Of a stretch of DNA of 53,653 bases, positions 5,976 to 15,347 are shown in pieces. Made by a program: the position numbers and the translations under genes. The notes beneath the pieces were generated by a model. It searched no databases, was not told the origin of the DNA, and saw only the letters and a list, made by a program, of their open reading frames with translations. Position 1 is the stretch's first letter. Each line of letters opens with the position of its first letter. The stretch comes from Paracoccaceae bacterium (GTDB taxonomy: Bacteria; Pseudomonadota; Alphaproteobacteria; Rhodobacterales; Rhodobacteraceae): contig CACLGX010000008.1 of NCBI GenBank assembly GCA_902606585.1, positions 1-53,653 of the forward strand, in the 5' to 3' direction.

Positions 5976-7925
5976 ATGGCTGATAAATCTTTTGCAAACG
6001 GTGAGTACATTTTCCGAGAGGGTGAAAGTGCAGCCTATGCGTATGTCATAAAATCAGGAACTGTGGAAATCACAAAACATACTGCTGATGGTGAGCAAGT
6101 GCTGGCTGAGTTGGCCGCACCCACTATTTTTGGTGAAATGGCACTTATTGATGGAAATCCTCGAAGCGCTGGTGCTAAGGCAAAGGAAAATACAGTAGTT
6201 ACTGAAGTAACAGCCAGTTCTTTCAAAACTTATTTGAGTAAAAATCCAGAAGCTGCAATTCGGATTATGAAAACTATTTCAGAAAATTTACGAACGTCTA
6301 ACCAGTTAGTATCAAAATATGAGCGTGCGGGCACCGCTGATGATGACGACTCTATCACCCCAATTCAGAACTTCACGGAAAAAGCTTCAAATGATTTTGA
6401 AATAGACGATACTGACGCCATATACGAGCAGGGTCCCTCAAAGCCTCTCTTAACTATCGTTCTTACGTTGCTAACATTTTTTATTGGAAGCGTCATATTT
6501 GCGTCCCTCAGTCAGGTAGACACAACAATATCTGCGCGTGGGGAATTTCTGACTGCGACACCGAATGTCATTGTGGAAGCCAGTGCAAGTTCTGTCGTGA
6601 AAAGTGTTGAGGTGAAGCGTGGCGACGCAGTGGTTAAAGGTCAAATTATTGCATATTTAGATGATACAGTTGTATCCGTAGACTTAAAAAAGAACCAGGA
6701 AAAGATCGATAATATATATCAGTCTTTAGTGGGGCTTCACATGGAGCAGATGCTGATCGATGATATTCAGAAATTTAATTCAAATCTTAAACTAGATAGT
6801 TTTTATGAAGCAGCAATTGATAAATTGAATCTACAAAATAATTCTGAAAAATTTAACGAGCTGTACAGTGTAACATTATTGAAAAAAGTATTGGAATATT
6901 CTGAAAAGATTAAGTCATTTGACGCTAAGCTAGACACGGCCCGAAACGAATATGAGTCATCAAAAGAACTTCTAGAAATCTCAAAAAAACAAACAGAAAT
7001 CAAGGCCCAACTGGCAAGGGCAAAGAAAGAACTATATGACCGACAGTCAGATACATTGTCGGATATTTTAATAGATCAAACAGAAATAAAAGCTAAACAG
7101 ACAGCAGTACAAAAAGATCTAATGGAACGAGGGATCGTATCTTTATCACAGTATTTAACGTCAAAAGATGCGCTTTTAAATGCGCAGAAATCTGAGTTCA
7201 ATTCCAAAACCTCAACTACAAAGCTTGAACTAGATTACCTCTCGGCGAATGATGCGTTGTTGAATGCAGAAAAAGCTCAATTTAATGCTAAGACTTCGAT
7301 TGTAAAACTTGAATCTGCAATCATCACCCAAACTGCTGACAAGCAGGCATTCATCGCCAGTTGGACCTCAAAACTAAATGGTGAAATAACTGCGAAGAAT
7401 GAAGAATTAACCCAGTTAAAGCAAGAAAAAATTAAATTGGCTCGACTTGTGGATAATATAATAGTGAGGTCGCCGGCTGCAGGTATTGTTTTGGACATAC
7501 CAGCGGTCGCCAGAGGCGGTATAGTCAGTGAAGGTGAGGCAATTGTTACTTTAGTTCAGTCTGATCAACCTCTGTTCCTTGAAGTTGATATAGATCCGAA
7601 AAAGATACCTGATATGAAGCTTGGTATGAAAGTTTCTATTAAATTAGATGCTATGCCATTTCAAGAATTCGGGGGCTTAGAAGGTGAACTAATATATGTT
7701 TCAAACGACACATTTAATGAATCATTGTCTGGCGATAAGGGGGTCTTTTACAGGGGGCGGGTCAAAACTGAAGGCCTTGAAAATACTAATATGCCATCAG
7801 ATTTTATCTTGTCGCAAGGAATGTTGGCAACGGCAGATATATTGGTCGGACAGCGGCCTTTGATTTCTTATTTCACCTATCCAATCATGAATGCATTTGA
7901 AGAGTCATTTAAAGAGCCAGAGTAA
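5976..7925 (+). CDS. HlyD-type secretion adaptor with N-terminal cyclic-nucleotide-binding domain
   Basis: A fusion of two modules in 649 residues. Residues ~5-115 are a CRP-like cyclic-nucleotide-binding domain; its phosphate-binding cassette reads FGEMALIDGNPRSAGA (52-67), with the cyclic-phosphate-contacting Glu54 and Arg63 in place. After an acidic linker comes one transmembrane helix (157-178), then the membrane-fusion part: lipoyl-type half-motif (~198-232), long coiled coil (~233-490), second half-motif (IVRSPAAGIVLDI), beta-barrel and a HlyD-like C-terminus. HlyD proteins have the N-terminus in the cytosol, so the sensor domain would face the cytosol and the rest would span the periplasm with the ABC protein (33 bases upstream). 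Together with the cyclase gene this suggests second-messenger control of export. Domain identities are well supported; gating is inference. Confidence 0.9.
   Translation: MADKSFANGEYIFREGESAAYAYVIKSGTVEITKHTADGEQVLAELAAPTIFGEMALIDGNPRSAGAKAKENTVVTEVTASSFKTYLSKNPEAAIRIMKTISENLRTSNQLVSKYERAGTADDDDSITPIQNFTEKASNDFEIDDTDAIYEQGPSKPLLTIVLTLLTFFIGSVIFASLSQVDTTISARGEFLTATPNVIVEASASSVVKSVEVKRGDAVVKGQIIAYLDDTVVSVDLKKNQEKIDNIYQSLVGLHMEQMLIDDIQKFNSNLKLDSFYEAAIDKLNLQNNSEKFNELYSVTLLKKVLEYSEKIKSFDAKLDTARNEYESSKELLEISKKQTEIKAQLARAKKELYDRQSDTLSDILIDQTEIKAKQTAVQKDLMERGIVSLSQYLTSKDALLNAQKSEFNSKTSTTKLELDYLSANDALLNAEKAQFNAKTSIVKLESAIITQTADKQAFIASWTSKLNGEITAKNEELTQLKQEKIKLARLVDNIIVRSPAAGIVLDIPAVARGGIVSEGEAIVTLVQSDQPLFLEVDIDPKKIPDMKLGMKVSIKLDAMPFQEFGGLEGELIYVSNDTFNESLSGDKGVFYRGRVKTEGLENTNMPSDFILSQGMLATADILVGQRPLISYFTYPIMNAFEESFKEPE
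7167..7334 (+). repeat. 28-codon tandem duplication in the adaptor's coiled coil
   Basis: Two adjacent 84-bp units start at 7167 and 7251. The first half of each aligns closely at protein level: DALLNAQKSEFNSKTSTTKL versus DALLNAEKAQFNAKTSIVKL. 28 residues is four heptads, so the duplication keeps the coiled-coil phase and lengthens the periplasmic hairpin. The DNA copies have diverged at third positions, so the event is not recent. Confidence 0.75.
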
Positions 7926-8101
7926 TATAATCTTAAAATAATTAATCACTAACTAAGCAGTCGTAACTTTTTTCTTTATTATTTATTATCAATAAGTTAT
8001 CCAAAAAAAATATTGGCCAGGATTGAAATACCTAAAATCTATTTCTTAAGTAAATTTTTAAAATATTAGAAAAAAGGCCGTATTTAGGAAGATAAAACAA
8101 T

Positions 8102-8875
8102 ATGAAAAATAAATACGTTTACATACAGGCCAAAGTTATTGCAATTAGATGGTATTTAGAGAATTTATTAGCCAACTTTAATTCTGCAAATCCAAAGAAT
8201 AAAAAACTATTTATCCATATTCCAAAAAATGCAGGGATGACGATCAGACGGAGTGATGTCTTACAAAACAAGATCGTGGTTGCTAGACCCAACATTTTCA
8301 AAACATCTAAATACTCTCAGGATTTACTAAAAACTATGAAAAGTACAGGAGATCACCACGGTTTTGAACATGCAAGGTGGAAAGATATTCATCCACGCAT
8401 CACAAACTCGCACACCTCTTTTGCTATTATTCGAAATCCTTGGGATCGTGTCGTTTCGCGATTTTTTTTCGCAAAATTAGCAATTGAAGTGCAAAACAAA
8501 TCACCCAAGGCATATGCAGATACCTCAAGTTTTGAGGCATTTTTGGAGGAACGGCATAAATGGGGCGGTAAAGAATATATGTGGCATCGAGCTATTCGCG
8601 GTTGGTATCCAGCTTTTGATCACGTCTCCGACGAGAAAGAAACCGTTCAGTGCGAATGTCTTCGTTTTGAAAGTCTGGATCACGATATTTGCAAATATTT
8701 CAATATATCAACAATGACAAGACCACGAAATGTAACGGGACTGAATAAGGGTTCATATATGGATATCTATTCGCCAAAAACAATTCAAATAGTGGCTGAC
8801 TGGTATCAGAAAGACATTAAAACCTGGGGATTTGACTTTGACACTGGCGCACAAAGGAATACAATGTATAGCTAA
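8102..8875 (+). CDS. Sulfotransferase family protein (PAPS-dependent)
   Basis: Probably transfers sulfate from PAPS to a carbohydrate or protein acceptor. In 257 residues it shows the two PAPS-binding elements of sulfotransferase family 2: a 5'-phosphosulfate loop at 36-47 (LFIHIPKNAGMT) and a 3'-phosphate region at 107-120 (FAIIRNPWDRVVSR). No signal peptide or clear membrane helix, so it is likely cytosolic. AGGAAG precedes the ATG. It lies 176 bases after the secretion adaptor in a very AT-rich spacer, on the same strand, and may belong to the same locus. The acceptor is unknown; modification of the exported protein or of surface polysaccharide is speculative. Confidence 0.8.
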   Translation: MKNKYVYIQAKVIAIRWYLENLLANFNSANPKNKKLFIHIPKNAGMTIRRSDVLQNKIVVARPNIFKTSKYSQDLLKTMKSTGDHHGFEHARWKDIHPRITNSHTSFAIIRNPWDRVVSRFFFAKLAIEVQNKSPKAYADTSSFEAFLEERHKWGGKEYMWHRAIRGWYPAFDHVSDEKETVQCECLRFESLDHDICKYFNISTMTRPRNVTGLNKGSYMDIYSPKTIQIVADWYQKDIKTWGFDFDTGAQRNTMYS

Positions 8876-8905
8876 TCAAGTAATACTTTTACCAGATTGA
8901 TTACA

Positions 8906-9424
8906 ATGAATAAAGAAAATGAACAAAAAAGTGTTGAAGGTTTTAGCCTTACTGCAAAGTTGTTTCACTGGGGTTTCATCTTAATCTTTTCTTACGGAAT
9001 TCTTAAACAGATCGATAATATTAACCAACTAGAAGATCTAGCACTTCTCAAGTTTGAAATTATTTTTGCTCTGTTGTTTATTTTATTCTTGATAATTCGT
9101 TTTATTTATATGAAACGAACACAAAAATCATCATTGCCACCAGATACAACTAAGTTTCAAAAGGCAGCTGCCAAACTAGTACATTATGGTATGTATGTTA
9201 CAATGATTTCTATTGCTCTATCCGGACTGGTGATTGGATTTTTATACTGGTTGGGATTGAAAAGTGGATTACTAATTGAGACTATTATTTTTTGGCATGA
9301 GTCATCCGTCTCAATCGTTTATTGGCTAATTGGGCTACATTTACTTGGAGCCGTCTATCATTGGATTAAAAACGATGGTGTGTGGGAATCTATGGTTCCA
9401 ATCCTAAACCGAAACAGGGAATAA
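8906..9424 (+). CDS. Cytochrome b561-like diheme membrane protein
   Basis: A 172-residue inner-membrane protein with four predicted helices. Histidines sit where the bacterial b561 family binds two hemes: FHWG near the N-terminus, VHYGMY in helix 2, WHES in a loop/helix 3, and LHLLGAVYHW in helix 4. The family moves electrons between quinol and periplasmic acceptors, and some members scavenge superoxide. ATG at 8906 is preferred; an upstream in-frame TTG at 8897 would add three residues. It starts 30 bases after the sulfotransferase stop and may be co-transcribed with it. Its link to the secretion genes is unclear. Confidence 0.8.
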   Translation: MNKENEQKSVEGFSLTAKLFHWGFILIFSYGILKQIDNINQLEDLALLKFEIIFALLFILFLIIRFIYMKRTQKSSLPPDTTKFQKAAAKLVHYGMYVTMISIALSGLVIGFLYWLGLKSGLLIETIIFWHESSVSIVYWLIGLHLLGAVYHWIKNDGVWESMVPILNRNRE

Positions 9425-9457
9425 CTATATCGCTACAAGTCTTGAGAAATTTAGGCT

Positions 9458-10588
9458 TTAAGATTTTTTCTCAACAGGTGGATTACCCGGAATTGGAAGA
9501 CCTCTAAGCGCCTTGCTGGATCGCATGTACTGGGGAGCATAGGCGGCCTGTTCACCTAAAGCCTCAGCTGCACGCCACGCCCACCTTGGATCAGCCAACA
9601 TTCCTCTTGCCATCGATACCATATCAGCTTGCCCTGTTCTTATGATAGCTTCAGCCTGAAAAGCTTCCGTAATTTGCCCAACAGCCATGGTTAAAATGTC
9701 TGTTTCGCGTTTAATTTCAGATGCGAAGCCAGTTTGATAACCGGGGCCAACTTCAATTTTCTGTTCCGGTGAGTTTCCCCCACTTGATACATCTATATAG
9801 TGGCAACCTCTTCTCTTTAACTCTTTGGCGAATTCGGTAGATTCCTTTACATCCCAACTTGATCTATCAACCCAATCCGTTGCTGAAAACCTGACACCTA
9901 TTGCTTTTTGCCTCGGCCAAACCTTTGAAACTGATTCAAAAACTTCTAAAGGAAATCGCATACGGTCTTCAAGAGACCCTCCATACTGGTCGTTTCTTAG
10001 ATTGCTAAGTGGGGATAAAAATTGATGTAATAAATAGCCGTGGGCCGCATGTATCTCTAAAACGTCAAATCCTATCCGATCTGCACGCTTTGCTGACTCC
10101 ACGAAGGCAAATTTAATCCTAGAAAGCCCGTCTTCATCAAGTGCTTGGGGTGCCTCCCAATCTGTTGCAGCATAAGCTTCTGCAGATGCTCCATCGGTTT
10201 TCCAACCTCTAGGATCTTTTGAGGGTATTGGCTTTCCTCCCAACCAAGGTAACTCAGTTGACCCCTTACGGCCAGCATGTGCAAGTTGGATCCCCATCTT
10301 TGCATGTCCAAAGTCATGGCAAAAATCAACCACCCTTTTCAAATTTTGCTCATGGTCATCGGTACAAAGAGCAAGGCAACCAGGAGAAATCCTACCGGTC
10401 ATTTCAACGCCGACGGCCTCAGTAAAAATCAAACCAACACCTGAAACAGCAAATTGACCCAAATGCATCAGGTGCCAATCTGTAGCTTTCCCTTCATATG
10501 CGCTGTATTGGCACATCGGTGCAACTACTATTCTGTTGGGAATACTCACATCCGAAAGTGAAATGGGTGAAAAAAGGCAACTGTTCAT
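9458..10588 (-). CDS. Old yellow enzyme family NADH:flavin oxidoreductase (YqjM-like)
   Basis: FMN-dependent ene-reductase of 376 residues, likely a TIM barrel that reduces activated C=C bonds using NADPH. The YqjM-type signatures are visible: APMCQYSA near residue 24 (Cys and Tyr of the active site), QLAHAGRKGS, EIHAAHGYLLHQFLSP with the substrate-binding His pair, and SMARGMLADPRW near the C-terminus that binds FMN phosphate. Full length for the family. It stands alone on the minus strand between two plus-strand units. The physiological substrate is not predictable from sequence. Confidence 0.9.
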   Translation of the reverse strand: MNSCLFSPISLSDVSIPNRIVVAPMCQYSAYEGKATDWHLMHLGQFAVSGVGLIFTEAVGVEMTGRISPGCLALCTDDHEQNLKRVVDFCHDFGHAKMGIQLAHAGRKGSTELPWLGGKPIPSKDPRGWKTDGASAEAYAATDWEAPQALDEDGLSRIKFAFVESAKRADRIGFDVLEIHAAHGYLLHQFLSPLSNLRNDQYGGSLEDRMRFPLEVFESVSKVWPRQKAIGVRFSATDWVDRSSWDVKESTEFAKELKRRGCHYIDVSSGGNSPEQKIEVGPGYQTGFASEIKRETDILTMAVGQITEAFQAEAIIRTGQADMVSMARGMLADPRWAWRAAEALGEQAAYAPQYMRSSKALRGLPIPGNPPVEKKS

Positions 10589-10730
10589 AAAATTTCTCTT
10601 TTAATTAAACTGTTCTCAGATAATTAAATTAAAAAATCTTCAAGGGAAGCCCTTTTACGAGAAAAACATATGTTGTTAAGATAATTTAATGAATATAGTT
10701 CCTGTAATCTGCTTGATTGACCAAAACAAA

Positions 10731-10754
10731 AGCAGGGTTTACCTAGGACCTGCT
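10731..10754 (+). promoter_or_regulatory. Leader hairpin upstream of the ATPase-metA pair
   Basis: AGCAGG (10731-10736) pairs with CCTGCT (10749-10754) across a 12-base loop, ending 16 bases before the ATG at 10771 and close to its GGAG ribosome site. Because metA is often riboswitch-controlled in alphaproteobacteria, I looked for SAM-II-type conserved blocks and did not find them. The hairpin may only be structural. Confidence 0.2.
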
Positions 10755-10770
10755 GGAAAATGGAGAGTGC

Positions 10771-11631
10771 ATGTACTCAACACAAGAAGAATGGCTAATG
10801 GCAGAAAACAAAAAAGTCGTTTTGTTTGGAATGTCAGGCTTAGGCAAAACTCATATTTCGAATATGTTACGCCAATCTGGTGATTGGTACCATTATTCAA
10901 TAGATTATCGTATCGGTACTCGCTATATGGGCGAACATATAGAGGATAGTTATAAAGAAGACGCAATGAAGTCGCCCTACCTCCGAGAATTACTTCTTGG
11001 TGACTCAATCCATATATCCTCAAATATAAGCTTTAATAATCTCGCTCCCCTTTCAAATTATCTAGGCAAACCAGGGAATGAAGAAAAAGGCGGGCTCAGT
11101 ATAGAAGAATATAAAAAACGCCAAGCCCAGCATCATCTCGCAGAGGTAAAAGCGTTGTTAGATACCCCAAATTTTATAAGTAAATCTAATCGGATTTATG
11201 GCTATCCTAACTTTGTCTGTGACACAGGCGGATCAATATGTGAGGTAGTAAATCCTGAAAACCCCGACGACCCAGTTTTAAAAACTTTGGCAGAAAATAC
11301 TCTTATGGTGTGGATTCAGGGATCAAGCCACCATACGGATGAATTAATAAAGCGGTTTGATAAGAACCCTAAACCTATGTGTTACGATCCAGATTTTCTA
11401 GATTTAAAATGGAAACAGTATCTCAAGATTAATGATTGTTCTATTGAAAACGTAGACCCAGATGATTTTGTTCGCTGGACTTATAGTGAAGCCATGGAGC
11501 ACAGAAATCCAATTTATAAGTCCATGGCTTCTTGGGGAATTACAATTCAAGCTGATTTAATATCTCAAGTAAAAACGCCGTCAGAATTTATTTCATTAAT
11601 TGGGTCAACAATTTCAAAAAATATTAAATAA
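10771..11631 (+). CDS. P-loop ATPase/kinase-like protein of unknown function, paired with metA
   Basis: 286 residues with a Walker A loop GMSGLGKT (20-27) directly after a hydrophobic strand (VVLFGMSG), so it very likely binds ATP or GTP. It resembles small nucleotide kinases at the N-terminus, but no further catalytic motif is obvious. The body is charged and soluble, with no membrane segment. ATG 10771 has GGAGAG eight bases upstream; ATG 10798 is an alternative that would begin [11 protein letters not shown], closer to the nucleotide-binding strand. metA begins eight bases after its stop, so the two are an operon. I recall similar ATPases beside metA in related bacteria, but the function is not known to me. 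Confidence 0.8.
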   Translation: MYSTQEEWLMAENKKVVLFGMSGLGKTHISNMLRQSGDWYHYSIDYRIGTRYMGEHIEDSYKEDAMKSPYLRELLLGDSIHISSNISFNNLAPLSNYLGKPGNEEKGGLSIEEYKKRQAQHHLAEVKALLDTPNFISKSNRIYGYPNFVCDTGGSICEVVNPENPDDPVLKTLAENTLMVWIQGSSHHTDELIKRFDKNPKPMCYDPDFLDLKWKQYLKINDCSIENVDPDDFVRWTYSEAMEHRNPIYKSMASWGITIQADLISQVKTPSEFISLIGSTISKNIK

Positions 11632-11639
11632 TTATCAAA

Positions 11640-12563
11640 ATGCCAATAAAATTACCATCTTCTTTACCTGCCTTCGAAGTCCTCTCGAAAGAGGGCGTTA
11701 TGGTCATGTCAGAAGACGAAGCCACTCGCCAAGATATAAGGCCTTTGCAGATTGGCCTTCTTAATTTGATGCCTAAAAAAATTCAAACGGAAAACCAATT
11801 TGCAAGATTAATAGGTGCCACTCCTCTTCAGATAGAGCTTTCATTGATAAGCATAAGTAACCACGAAACAAAAAATACAGCTGCCGAACACATGAAAAGT
11901 TTTTACAAACCTTTTTCAGAAATCCGCGACAGTGGTAAAAAGTTTGATGGACTGATAATAACGGGAGCGCCAATTGAACATCTTGATTATAAAGAAGTAA
12001 CCTACTGGAAAGAAATCGTAGAAATATTTAATTGGACTCAAACGCACGTTCATTCAACTTTTGGTGTTTGCTGGGGTGGAATGGCGATGTTGAAACATTT
12101 TTATGATATAGATAAGCAAATTTTAAAAGAAAAAGCTTTTGGATGCTTTCGTCATCAAAATTTAAGCCCTAACTCAAAATATCTTCGAGGATTTTCAGAT
12201 GACTTTATTATACCGGTAAGTAGATGGACCGAAATTAATAAAGATGATATAGTTTCTTTTCCACAACTTAAAACACTTCTTGGGAGTGAGGAAGTTGGGC
12301 CTTGCCTAATTGAGGATGCTGAACATAGTTCTCTGTATATTTTTAATCATTTTGAATACGATAGCGATACGCTGAAGCAAGAGTACAATAGAGATATTGA
12401 AACAGGTAAAAAAATAGCAGTACCCAGAAATTATTATCCAGGAGATGATCCAAGGGCAAAGCCAGAAAACCGATGGCGTTCACATGGCCATTTATTATAT
12501 GGAAATTGGATCAATTCAATATATCAATCAACACCATATAATATATACAAAATTGGAACGTAA
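11640..12563 (+). CDS. metA: Homoserine O-acetyltransferase (MetA family, acetyl type)
   Basis: First committed step of methionine synthesis: acylation of homoserine. 307 residues, full length. The nucleophile is Cys144 in FGVCWGG and the catalytic His/Glu lie in FNHFEYD. The residue that sets acyl-CoA choice (Gly111 for succinyl, Glu111 for acetyl, E. coli numbering) falls here in [10 protein letters not shown] and is Glu113, so acetyl-CoA is predicted despite the usual succinyltransferase label. It starts eight bases after the ATPase stop, and its stop lies four bases from the end of convergent alaS. Confidence 0.92.
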   Translation: MPIKLPSSLPAFEVLSKEGVMVMSEDEATRQDIRPLQIGLLNLMPKKIQTENQFARLIGATPLQIELSLISISNHETKNTAAEHMKSFYKPFSEIRDSGKKFDGLIITGAPIEHLDYKEVTYWKEIVEIFNWTQTHVHSTFGVCWGGMAMLKHFYDIDKQILKEKAFGCFRHQNLSPNSKYLRGFSDDFIIPVSRWTEINKDDIVSFPQLKTLLGSEEVGPCLIEDAEHSSLYIFNHFEYDSDTLKQEYNRDIETGKKIAVPRNYYPGDDPRAKPENRWRSHGHLLYGNWINSIYQSTPYNIYKIGT

Positions 12564-12567
12564 AATT

Positions 12568-15222
12568 TTAATTTAATAAGGATTTAACTGCAGATATCGC
12601 CGCATCTGCTCCCAGGATATCAGTTCCACCACCTTGGGCAAGATCTGGGCGTCCTCCTCCGCCCTTTCCTCCCATTTCCGGGACAGCAATTCGCACAATG
12701 TCAACAGCTGAAATTTTATCAGTAAGATCGGAGGAAACACCGGAAGCCACAGCAACTCTATTGTCAAACTCTGCAATTAGAAGGATAACACCACTTTTTA
12801 AACGGTCTTTGTGTTCATCAATGAGTGCGGGTAGGTCTTTACCCGAAATGCCCGAATATATTTGAGTGAAAAAGGAAATACCATTTATCTGTTCGGTTTT
12901 CGCTGTTTCACCGTTTCCTTGGTCCGAAAGTGCAAGTTTTCTCTTAAGTTCTGTAACTTCACTCGTAAGATTTTTCCTTTCTTCCATCAAAGCATTTACT
13001 CTTTGAGTAAGTTGGTCAGCTGAAACCTTTAGGAAAGCGCTCAATTCATTTACTTGCTGAGACTTTTTAGCCAGATGTGTTATTGCGCTTTCACCAGTAA
13101 GAGCTTCTATGCGACGCACCCCGGCACTCGAAGCACTATCCGACAAGATTGTAAAAGCACCAATTTCTCCCGTTTGTTTAACATGAGTGCCCCCGCAGAG
13201 TTCCAACGAATAGGTCTGACCTCCAAGACCTTTGCCTGAGCCTATTTTATCACCTATAGATACAACACGGACTTCGTCTCCATACTTTTCTCCAAAAAGA
13301 GCTTGAGCTCCAATTTCTCTGGCATCATCAGGCGTCATTATTCGCGTCTGCACAAATGAATTTTGTCTTATGTACTTATTAACTGACTTTTCAATCGACT
13401 GAATTTCTTCATCACTTAAAAGTGAAGAATGGCTAAAATCAAAGCGCAGCCTATCTTCGGCATTTAAGGATCCACGCTGCGCAACGTGATCGCCCAGTAA
13501 CTGTCTCAGCGCTTCATGTAATAAATGCGTAGCAGAATGGTTAGCTTTAATTCTATTTCTTCTCGCAGCGTCAACAAACAGTGAGAGGCTATCCCCTTCT
13601 CCGATCGAACCTGTTGAAACCGTGCCTGAATGTATAAACAAACCAGCAAACTTTTTTGTATCATTTATTTGTATCAAACAATCAGAGGCTTGGGCGTAGC
13701 CCTGATCACCTACTTGGCCACCACTTTCTGCATAAAAAGGTGTTTGATTGAAAATTAGCTGAACTTTATCACCTGCGTCAGCCGATGCAACTTCAACTCC
13801 ATCTTTAACCAATTTTTGTAATTGGGCCTCAGACGTGTCAGTTTCGTAACCTAAGAAATCAGTTGGAAATATATTATCTGAAAGCTCAAACCAAATCGCC
13901 TCATCAGTAAGTTGCCCTGTACCGACCCAAGCCGCACGCGCTTTAGCTTTTTGATCCGCCATTGCAATATCAAAAGCTGTAGTGTTAACAACCCGACCCT
14001 TCTCTCTTAAAGCATCCTGTGTAAGGTCTAATGGGAATCCATAAGTATCATATAATTTGAAAGCTGTTTCTCCAGAAAACTCCTCGCCCTCGGGAACCCT
14101 CGCCAGCTCGTCATCGAGCAATTTTAATCCCCGATCAAGGGTTTGTCTAAAACGAGTTTCTTCCTGAAGTAAAGTTTCTTCTATCAAAGACTGCGCAAGT
14201 CCTAATTCAGGATAAGCGCTACCCATTTGTTGGATCAGCGATGGAACAAGATTATGCATTATGGGGGTTTTTGAACCGAGCAAATGGACATGACGCATTG
14301 CTCTTCGCATAATGCGCCGCAACACGTATCCTCTACCGTCGTTAGATGGCAATACACCATCAGCAATTAAAAATGCCGTTGAGCGCAAATGATCGGCAAT
14401 AACTCTATGGTGAACATTATGCTCACCATCAAGATCTGATGAGGTAGCTTCAGCTGAAGCAAGCATCAAATTTCTCATGGTATCGGTATCGTAATTATCA
14501 TGACTACCTTGAAGTAAAGCGCCTATACGTTCTAATCCCATACCTGTGTCAATAGATTGAATTTCGAGTTCTTTCATTGAACCGTCCTCAAACCGCTCGT
14601 TTTGCATAAATACTATGTTCCAAATCTCAATGAACCGATCGCCGTCTTCTTCTGGCGATCCAGGCAGCCCACCCCAAATGTGCTCACCATGGTCATAAAA
14701 GATTTCTGTGCACGGGCCGCATGGGCCTGTTGGCCCCATTTGCCAAAAATTGTCAGAAGTACTAATTTTTATTATACGATCTTCAGGAATACCAACTTTT
14801 TTCCAAACCAAAGCAGCTTCATCATCAGTGTGGAAAACGGTTGCATATAACTTTTCAGCAGGAATTCCAAATTCTTTGGTTATCAATTTCCAAGCAAGAG
14901 GAATTGCTTCTGATTTAAAATAATCACCAAAAGAAAAATTTCCCAACATTTCAAAAAAAGTATGATGGCGAGCTGTGTACCCAACATTATCTAAGTCGTT
15001 ATGTTTTCCGCCAGCCCTCACGCACTTTTGGGCGGTAACAGCTCTTACATAATCGCGTTTTTCAAGCCCTGTAAAAAGATTTTTAAATTGTACCATCCCT
15101 GAATTTGTAAACATCAAAGTGGGATCGTTTCGGGGAACTAGAGGGCTTGAAGCAACAATTTCATGACCATTTTTTTTAAAGTAATTTAAAAAAGTAGAAC
15201 GAATTTCGTTTAAAGACGCCAT
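12568..15222 (-). CDS. alaS: Alanyl-tRNA synthetase
   Basis: Charges tRNA-Ala with alanine. 884 residues, normal length. Visible in order: class II catalytic core with [20 protein letters not shown] near residue 80; [11 protein letters not shown] in the tRNA-recognition part; the editing domain with [12 protein letters not shown] and CGGTHV, which together supply the zinc/deacylation His and Cys; a coiled-coil region; and a C-terminal DHHA1-type domain with [19 protein letters not shown] at 15222. It lies downstream of recA on the same strand, but recA's terminator at 15302 suggests separate transcripts. It faces metA tail to tail with only four bases between. Confidence 0.97.
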   Translation of the reverse strand: MASLNEIRSTFLNYFKKNGHEIVASSPLVPRNDPTLMFTNSGMVQFKNLFTGLEKRDYVRAVTAQKCVRAGGKHNDLDNVGYTARHHTFFEMLGNFSFGDYFKSEAIPLAWKLITKEFGIPAEKLYATVFHTDDEAALVWKKVGIPEDRIIKISTSDNFWQMGPTGPCGPCTEIFYDHGEHIWGGLPGSPEEDGDRFIEIWNIVFMQNERFEDGSMKELEIQSIDTGMGLERIGALLQGSHDNYDTDTMRNLMLASAEATSSDLDGEHNVHHRVIADHLRSTAFLIADGVLPSNDGRGYVLRRIMRRAMRHVHLLGSKTPIMHNLVPSLIQQMGSAYPELGLAQSLIEETLLQEETRFRQTLDRGLKLLDDELARVPEGEEFSGETAFKLYDTYGFPLDLTQDALREKGRVVNTTAFDIAMADQKAKARAAWVGTGQLTDEAIWFELSDNIFPTDFLGYETDTSEAQLQKLVKDGVEVASADAGDKVQLIFNQTPFYAESGGQVGDQGYAQASDCLIQINDTKKFAGLFIHSGTVSTGSIGEGDSLSLFVDAARRNRIKANHSATHLLHEALRQLLGDHVAQRGSLNAEDRLRFDFSHSSLLSDEEIQSIEKSVNKYIRQNSFVQTRIMTPDDAREIGAQALFGEKYGDEVRVVSIGDKIGSGKGLGGQTYSLELCGGTHVKQTGEIGAFTILSDSASSAGVRRIEALTGESAITHLAKKSQQVNELSAFLKVSADQLTQRVNALMEERKNLTSEVTELKRKLALSDQGNGETAKTEQINGISFFTQIYSGISGKDLPALIDEHKDRLKSGVILLIAEFDNRVAVASGVSSDLTDKISAVDIVRIAVPEMGGKGGGGRPDLAQGGGTDILGADAAISAVKSLLN

Positions 15223-15301
15223 ATTTTTATTCCAAATCTAACTAATTCATCCTCTATATGGCACAAGTAATAATGTCCACAGTATCAAAGAAACTGACAA
15301 T

Positions 15302-15326
15302 AAAAAAAAGGCTCCGTGTGGAGCCC
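15302..15326 (-). terminator. Rho-independent terminator of recA
   Basis: Read on the minus strand, GGCTCC-ACAC-GGAGCC (15325 down to 15310) forms a 6-bp GC-rich stem with a four-base loop, followed by eight U residues. It lies about 22 bases after the recA stop codon. Confidence 0.9.
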
Positions 15327-15347
15327 TCAACACTGTAAAGGAATTAT

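Noticed and set aside
9442-9474. Hairpin TTGAGAAA/TTTCTCAA between cytochrome b561 and the OYE gene as a bidirectional terminator
   Set aside because: It overlaps the OYE coding end, has a 17-base loop and an AT-rich stem; too weak to call.
10640-10770. SAM-II or other SAM riboswitch before the ATPase-metA pair
   Set aside because: I could not find the conserved SAM-II blocks; only a simple 6-bp hairpin is present.
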